9,182 nucleotides of DNA from the NCBI GenBank assembly GCA_964453215.1, contig CAYVRR010000082.1, positions 1 through 9,182 of the forward strand, read 5' to 3'. Below the pieces are notes generated by a model. It was not told the origin of the DNA. It worked only from the letters and a program-made list of their open reading frames with translations, and made no database searches. Positions 5,207-9,182 of the stretch are shown here, one piece after another; position 1 is the first letter of the stretch; each line of letters begins with the position of its first letter. This stretch comes from SABI01 sp964453215. GTDB lineage: Bacteria > Spirochaetota > Spirochaetia > Sphaerochaetales > Sphaerochaetaceae. A program made the translations under genes and the position numbers.

Positions 5207-6346
5207 ATGAAGAAAATAGGCATTTCCCTTAACTTCCAAGATACGTGGGATAAAGAAGTTACTCGAGGAATAATTGAGAAGGCGAAAGAGTATAAAGAGT
5301 GGCACCTTAGTGGCCCAATTGGGGGGCTTCGTGACATGTTCAATAACAAAGAGGATCAACTTGATGCACTCATTACTCGCATTGAAACACCTGAATCACT
5401 CAAGCGCTACAGAAAATTAGGCATTCCTATTGTTGATGTAGCAGGATCTTTTTACGCTGATGGGATATATAGGGTTCATAATGATGATAGAGCAACAGGG
5501 AAAAAGGCTGGCCTTTGTGTAAGGGATTTAGGGCACCCCTCCTTTGCCTATTGTGGTGTGAAAGATGCTATGTGGTCACAAGAACGGAGTCAGGGTTTTT
5601 GTGATGCATTAGGGGTAGAACTACAAGATATAGAACTCTTTAATAGAAGTCTCAAATTTTATAAAAATCCCGAAAGGAGTAAAGAGCTCACTACATTTCT
5701 GATTCGATTAGAGACTCCTACAGCAATTTTTTGTTGTAATGATATTGCTGCCTTAAAAGTAACTCAGCATCTTATTGCAATAGGGTATACGATTCCAAAA
5801 GATGTAAGTGTTGTAAGTGTAGATAATGATCCACTTCTTTGCTCTTTAGCTCACCCATCTTTAACAAGTATTGCCCTTGATTGCTTCAATATTGGGCAAA
5901 TAGCTGCTTCTACACTCTTTGCGCTACTCGATAAAGGAGATGAAAATTACCCCATTGAAACCCTTGTTGCCCCTTTAGAAGTTGTGGAGAGGGAGAGTAC
6001 CCAGATATTCTTAACCGATGATAAACAAGTTCATGATGCACTTATCTATATTAGAGAGCGAGCAGGTGATGGGATTAATGTAGAAGATGTTGTACAAATG
6101 AGTAAAACGAGTCGGAGGAATTTAGAGATGAAGTGGAGAGTGTGTAGGGGGAAAACAATTCTATCAGAGATTATCGCTAGTCGCCTCAAAGTTGCCAAAA
6201 GGTTGCTTCGTGAAAGTGATGCAACCATTGAAACTGTTGCTAGTGAAAGTGGATTTCATACAAGTCAAAGGTTTTATGCCCATTTTAAGCGGCAAGAGGG
6301 AATCTCTCCAGGTCAGTATAGGATAAATATGAAAAAATCATATTGA
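5207..6346 (+). CDS. xylR: XylR-type AraC-family regulator with PBP-like sensor domain
   Basis: A 379-residue regulator with the same order as Escherichia coli XylR. Residues 1 to about 265 form a LacI-like periplasmic-binding-protein fold without an N-terminal helix-turn-helix (start KKIGISLNFQDTWDKEVTRG; later IFCCNDIAALKVTQHL and VVSVDNDPL). The C-terminal 100 residues are an AraC DNA-binding domain with two helix-turn-helix motifs (about 291-312 and 340-362) and the family end pattern G-I-S-P-G-Q-Y-R. E. coli XylR binds xylose and activates xylose genes. Whether xylose is the ligand here is inferred, since this architecture is common among other sugar regulators in several phyla. It is divergent from the aldo/keto reductase operon across 121 bp and probably controls it and itself. 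No clear Shine-Dalgarno sequence precedes ATG 5207 (only GGGG at 5191-5194), so a leaderless or weakly initiated message is likely. Confidence 0.88.
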   Translation: MKKIGISLNFQDTWDKEVTRGIIEKAKEYKEWHLSGPIGGLRDMFNNKEDQLDALITRIETPESLKRYRKLGIPIVDVAGSFYADGIYRVHNDDRATGKKAGLCVRDLGHPSFAYCGVKDAMWSQERSQGFCDALGVELQDIELFNRSLKFYKNPERSKELTTFLIRLETPTAIFCCNDIAALKVTQHLIAIGYTIPKDVSVVSVDNDPLLCSLAHPSLTSIALDCFNIGQIAASTLFALLDKGDENYPIETLVAPLEVVERESTQIFLTDDKQVHDALIYIRERAGDGINVEDVVQMSKTSRRNLEMKWRVCRGKTILSEIIASRLKVAKRLLRESDATIETVASESGFHTSQRFYAHFKRQEGISPGQYRINMKKSY

Positions 6347-6352
6347 TATAAT
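6347..6352 (+). promoter_or_regulatory. Extended -10 element overlapping the xylR stop codon (P1)
   Basis: A perfect TATAAT at 6347-6352 is preceded by TGA, which is both the stop codon of the upstream gene and a TGn extended -10 motif. The -35 region at 17 bp (TAAATA, 6324-6329) is poor, as is usual for extended -10 promoters. Predicted start is near 6359, about 88 bases before the NDK gene. Confidence 0.5.
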
Positions 6353-6375
6353 AGGGAATGAAATAAAATCTTTGA

Positions 6376-6404
6376 TGGACATTTTATAGTTCACTCGGTA
6401 TAGT
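6376..6404 (+). promoter_or_regulatory. Promoter of the NDK-mutarotase-flavoprotein operon (P2)
   Basis: TGGACA (6376-6381) matches five of six -35 bases, the spacer is 17 bp, and TATAGT (6399-6404) matches five of six -10 bases. Predicted start near 6411 leaves a leader of about 36 bases including AAGGAG at 6431-6436. A small inverted repeat, CACT/AGTG (6392-6395 and 6402-6405), straddles the -10 element and could be a protein-binding site, but is too short to claim. Confidence 0.6.
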
Positions 6405-6446
6405 GGAGAAAGGCATTTTTTTGAATATCTAAGGAGCTCATCTATT

Positions 6447-7634
6447 ATGGAACATTCACTCTCATATGTTTTAGTAACACCTTACACCATTGCAAAAAGC
6501 AGAACTGGTGGGGTTTTAGCACGTTTATTATCACGATCTGATGTAGAACTCGTGGGGGCACAAATGATAGCTCCAGATCAAAAGTTTGTTGATGATTATG
6601 CTCATCTCATTAGATCTATTGATGATGGTGATTCTGGCATTACGAATGAATTGCTTGCTTCCTATGTCGAAAAAAACCTTGCTCCCTCATTGGGAAGAAG
6701 ACACAGATCTCTTTTGTTGGTCTTTAGAGGGGTAAAAGCGTGTGAGAAATTAAGTATCATCTGTGGACCCCTCCATCCAGAAAGGCGCAATATTGAACTT
6801 CTTACTGGAGAGAATATTAGGGACACGTATGCAGACCTTATCATCTCTAAAGATGATCCAAACGACATTACCTATTTTGAACCTGCTGTCCTCACTCCTC
6901 GCTTACAGTCAACTGCTGATGCTCATCTTGCCCATTTTGCTGCATGGCTACCAGATGAACAAAACATTGTTGAAAACGTAGTCTACCCAAACCCTGAAGC
7001 TGTTGAACGATCTCTTGTTATTATCAAACCAGATAACTGGAAATATGCTTCAAGTAAGCCAGGAACTATCATTGACATGTTTAGTAGAACAGGGCTTCGA
7101 ATTGTTGGGGTTAAGGTTCACAGAATGAGTGTTGCTGAAGGACTCGACTTCTACGGTGCGGTTAAGAATGTCTTAAAGGAGAAACTTGCCCCAATTTTTG
7201 CCAAAAAAGCAAAAGAACACCTTGAAAGTCAATTCCAAATGGAACTCTCAAAAGAGGTAGAACAAGCATTAACAGAATCTGTTGGTGTAGAATATGCTGT
7301 TGATCAGTTTGAGCAAATTGTTGAATTTATGAGTGGGACACGTCCTTCTCTTTGTCCACTTGAAGAGTTAAATCATCCAGGTAGTGTGAAGTGTATGATC
7401 CTCATTTATGAAGGAGAGGGGGCAATACAAAAAATTAGGGATGTACTTGGACCAACAGATCCTCTTAAAGCACCAGGTGGAACTATCAGACGAGAGTTTG
7501 GAAGTAATGTGATGGTAAATACAGCTCATGCTTCTGATTCACCAGAGAGTGCAAAAAGAGAAATGGGTGTAGTGAGAATTCATAATAACAGTTGTGCAGA
7601 AATTATGAAGTCTTATCTTTTAATGGTGAATTAA
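6447..7634 (+). CDS. Tandem-domain nucleoside diphosphate kinase, first domain degenerate
   Basis: A 395-residue protein with two NDK-like halves, against about 140-150 residues for the usual enzyme. The second half (about 187-395) looks active. Lys194 lies in SLVIIKPD, and EGEGAIQKIRDVLGPTDPLK matches the nucleotide-binding strand and loop. G-T-I-R is followed by the catalytic histidine, His361, in NTAHASDSPESAKRE. It carries an extra helical stretch between the halves of the fold (FAKKAKEHLESQFQMELSKE). The first half (about 5-150) keeps a comparable start (YVLVTPYTIAKSRTGGVLARL) and an E-N-I-R remnant, but has no His at the active-site position and so is probably a regulatory or structural pseudo-domain. 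NDK transfers the gamma phosphate between nucleoside triphosphates and diphosphates through phospho-His. ATG 6447 follows AAGGAG at ten bases. It leads a probable operon, with the mutarotase gene 25 bp downstream. Confidence 0.87.
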   Translation: MEHSLSYVLVTPYTIAKSRTGGVLARLLSRSDVELVGAQMIAPDQKFVDDYAHLIRSIDDGDSGITNELLASYVEKNLAPSLGRRHRSLLLVFRGVKACEKLSIICGPLHPERRNIELLTGENIRDTYADLIISKDDPNDITYFEPAVLTPRLQSTADAHLAHFAAWLPDEQNIVENVVYPNPEAVERSLVIIKPDNWKYASSKPGTIIDMFSRTGLRIVGVKVHRMSVAEGLDFYGAVKNVLKEKLAPIFAKKAKEHLESQFQMELSKEVEQALTESVGVEYAVDQFEQIVEFMSGTRPSLCPLEELNHPGSVKCMILIYEGEGAIQKIRDVLGPTDPLKAPGGTIRREFGSNVMVNTAHASDSPESAKREMGVVRIHNNSCAEIMKSYLLMVN

Positions 7635-7659
7635 TATTTAACAAAACATTGAGGTATAT

Positions 7660-8691
7660 ATGATTACTAAAACTCTTCATGGAATTACGAAAGATGGAAT
7701 TGAGGCTTCTTTATTCACACTACATTCAGGTTCTTATTCTGCTACGATCAGTACCTTTGGTGGCACACTCGTTGCTTTGAATGCTCCAGATAAAAACGGA
7801 CAAATTGCTAATGTAGTGCTCTCTTATGGCTCATTGAGTGAATATGAAGATAATACCACCTACTTTGGCTCTATCATTGGAAGAGTTGCAAACAGAATAG
7901 GAGGTGCAAATTATATGTTAGATGGCACCCTCTATTCTTTAGATAAAAATGATAATAAGATGAATACACTCCATGGAGGTTTCCATGGGTTTAACACAAG
8001 AGTTTTTGAAGCAAAAGTAGATGAAACAAAAGATATTCCCACTTTATCTCTCTTTTTGAAAAGTGAAGATGGGGATATGGGTTTTGGTGGAACCATGAAT
8101 CTCTCTGTCACCTATTCGCTCTCAGCAAGTGGAGAATTAACTATTTCCTACCATGCAAAGGTCGACAAAAAAACTCCAATAAACCTCACAAATCATGCCT
8201 ATTTCAATTTAAAAGGGGAGAAAGATATTCTTGATCACACCCTCTTTCTAAACTGTGACAGATACCTTCCTGTAGATGAGAATCTTATCCCAACTGGAAT
8301 AGTAGAGTCTGTCAAAAACACTCCCTTTGATTTTACTTCAGCAAAACCTATTATTCGAGATATTGCAATCTCTGGTGGCTTTGATCACTGTATGATTGCA
8401 AAAGAGGGGAATACTCTTTCTAACCCGATAGCTATTGTAAAAGAGCCTAAAAGCGGTAGAGTTATGAAAGTTTATACTACAAAGGAAGCTGTTCAGTTCT
8501 ACAGTGGAAACTTCTTAGATGGAACAGATAGAAGTCCACAAGGGAATCCTTATGAAAAACATAGTGGGTTTTGTTTAGAGACTCAACATTATCCAGATGC
8601 AGTAAATCATCCCACTTTCCCATCTATACTATATGATGAGAATAAAGAGTATACCCACACAACCATCTATTCATTCCATACAGAGGAGTAA
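7660..8691 (+). CDS. galM: Galactose mutarotase (aldose 1-epimerase)
   Basis: A 343-residue protein of the aldose 1-epimerase family, full length. It interconverts alpha and beta anomers of aldoses such as glucose, galactose or xylose in the cytoplasm. Visible family marks, in order: F-G-G-T-L near residue 33; an Arg of the active site in GRVANRIGG (75-79); His105 in NTLHGGFHGF; the catalytic acid His179 in NLTNHAYFNL; an Asp in GGFDHC; and the catalytic base Glu307 in CLETQHYPDAVNHP. All key residues are present. ATG 7660 is preceded by GAGG at five bases. It follows the NDK gene by 25 bp and precedes the flavoprotein gene by a single base, so the three are probably one transcript. Sugar preference cannot be read from sequence; nearby sugar genes fit a general role in monosaccharide use. 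Confidence 0.94.
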   Translation: MITKTLHGITKDGIEASLFTLHSGSYSATISTFGGTLVALNAPDKNGQIANVVLSYGSLSEYEDNTTYFGSIIGRVANRIGGANYMLDGTLYSLDKNDNKMNTLHGGFHGFNTRVFEAKVDETKDIPTLSLFLKSEDGDMGFGGTMNLSVTYSLSASGELTISYHAKVDKKTPINLTNHAYFNLKGEKDILDHTLFLNCDRYLPVDENLIPTGIVESVKNTPFDFTSAKPIIRDIAISGGFDHCMIAKEGNTLSNPIAIVKEPKSGRVMKVYTTKEAVQFYSGNFLDGTDRSPQGNPYEKHSGFCLETQHYPDAVNHPTFPSILYDENKEYTHTTIYSFHTEE

Positions 8692-8692
8692 G

Positions 8693-9182
8693 ATGATCAA
8701 GTTTTCCCATATTATAGAAACAGATATTATTGTAGCTGGCAGTGGCCTTGCTGGAGTGCGTGCTACCTATGATGCAGCTGCCAGTGGAAAACGTGTGACC
8801 CTACTAACAAAGGGAAAGCTATGTTCAGGATCCTCCTTCTATCCCCTCACAGGTGGGCTTAGGGCACAATTGCCAATAGATGAAAAAGATAAAGAACTCT
8901 ATCTCAACGAACTTCTAGCTAGTGGCCAAGGGATGGCGAGCAAGACTCATTGTGAAGTTCTTGTCGACTCTATCACAAATGAAATTACTCGTTTACCAGA
9001 TATTGGAATCACCCCTCGAACTGCTTATGGGAGGGAAGCTTGCTTTGCTACAACAGAAAGAAGATTGGAGGGCTGGAGTGGCTGGGATACAATTAGAAAA
9101 AATGTGAGAAAGATATTTCTTACATATAGTAATCTAGAAATTATTGAGTATGGTGAAATTGCAAGAATTGTAGTTCGGGATA
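8693..9182 (+). CDS. FAD-dependent oxidoreductase, NadB/fumarate-reductase flavoprotein superfamily, N-terminal part
   Basis: The frame starts at ATG 8693, one base after the mutarotase stop, with GAGGAG at 8683-8688, and stays open to the window end (163 residues seen). Residues 11-24 form the FAD-binding start (TDIIVAGSGLAGVRA, G-x-G-x-x-G), followed by V-T-L-L-T-K-G and CSGSSFYPLTGG (44-55). That segment lines up with the S-T-F-Y-A-Q-G-G segment of L-aspartate oxidase. No His is seen where fumarate reductases attach FAD covalently, so FAD is probably bound non-covalently. The next part also follows L-aspartate oxidase, but its substrate-loop segment R-E-G-G-H-S is replaced by REACFATTERRLEGW, so aspartate is unlikely to be the substrate. 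It could be an uncharacterised dehydrogenase or part of an anaerobic glycerol-3-phosphate dehydrogenase-like set; genes beyond the window would decide. Confidence 0.82.
   Translation, partial: MIKFSHIIETDIIVAGSGLAGVRATYDAAASGKRVTLLTKGKLCSGSSFYPLTGGLRAQLPIDEKDKELYLNELLASGQGMASKTHCEVLVDSITNEITRLPDIGITPRTAYGREACFATTERRLEGWSGWDTIRKNVRKIFLTYSNLEIIEYGEIARIVVRD

Noticed and set aside
8922..9107. Plus-strand open frame inside the flavoprotein gene
   Set aside because: It overlaps, in another frame, a coding sequence with clear FAD-binding motifs; it is a shadow.
1..9182. Mobile elements, CRISPR arrays, tRNA/rRNA genes, riboswitches
   Set aside because: No long terminal repeats, transposase or integrase motifs, regularly spaced repeats or cloverleaf-like sequences were seen; all intergenic gaps are 121 bp or less.

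Overview
The window reads as a compact, low-GC (A+T-rich by eye) bacterial chromosome segment with Shine-Dalgarno-led genes. It contains sugar-uptake, sugar-oxidoreduction and housekeeping genes, and no insertion sequence, phage gene, CRISPR array, tRNA or rRNA that I can see. The tandem nucleoside diphosphate kinase, the DUF2148 ferredoxin-like protein and the NadB-like flavoprotein remind me of free-living spirochaetes of the Sphaerochaeta type. That is recall-based inference with low confidence; a Verrucomicrobia-like host is not excluded.

Layout. (1) 1-294: 3' end of a sugar ABC-transporter substrate-binding protein, ended by an intrinsic terminator at 317-342. (2) 361-1386: LacI-family regulator, presumably for the adjacent transporter. 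(3) 1934-1389, minus: DUF2148 Fe-S protein, whose stop codon lies 2 bp from that of the LacI gene. (4) 2019-2993: membrane-anchored AsmA-like protein of unknown function, divergent from gene 3 across a promoter region where both -35 elements may coincide. (5) 5085-2995, minus: a two-gene operon of an aldo/keto reductase followed by a zinc-dependent dehydrogenase. (6) 5207-6346: XylR-type AraC regulator with a periplasmic-binding-protein-like sensor domain, divergent from the operon. (7) 6447 to the window end: tandem-domain NDK, galactose mutarotase and the start of an FAD-dependent oxidoreductase, closely spaced and probably one operon. No gene-free stretch exceeds 121 bp.

How they may work together. 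The most interesting unit is the XylR-like regulator / aldo-keto reductase / Zn-dehydrogenase divergon. In fungi, an aldo/keto reductase plus a Zn-dependent polyol dehydrogenase convert xylose to xylitol to xylulose. The same class pair here, beside a XylR-type sensor, suggests a bacterial oxidoreductive aldose-to-ketose route. The reductase lacks both basic residues that normally hold the NADPH 2'-phosphate, and the dehydrogenase has an acidic residue typical of NAD use, so the pair could be redox-neutral on NAD(H). The substrate cannot be proved from sequence. The mutarotase and the neighbouring sugar-binding protein fit a general theme of monosaccharide use.

Other notable points are a degenerate first half in the NDK, two tail-to-tail gene pairs separated by only 1-2 bp, and two genes whose -10 elements lie so close to the start codon that leaderless transcripts are plausible.
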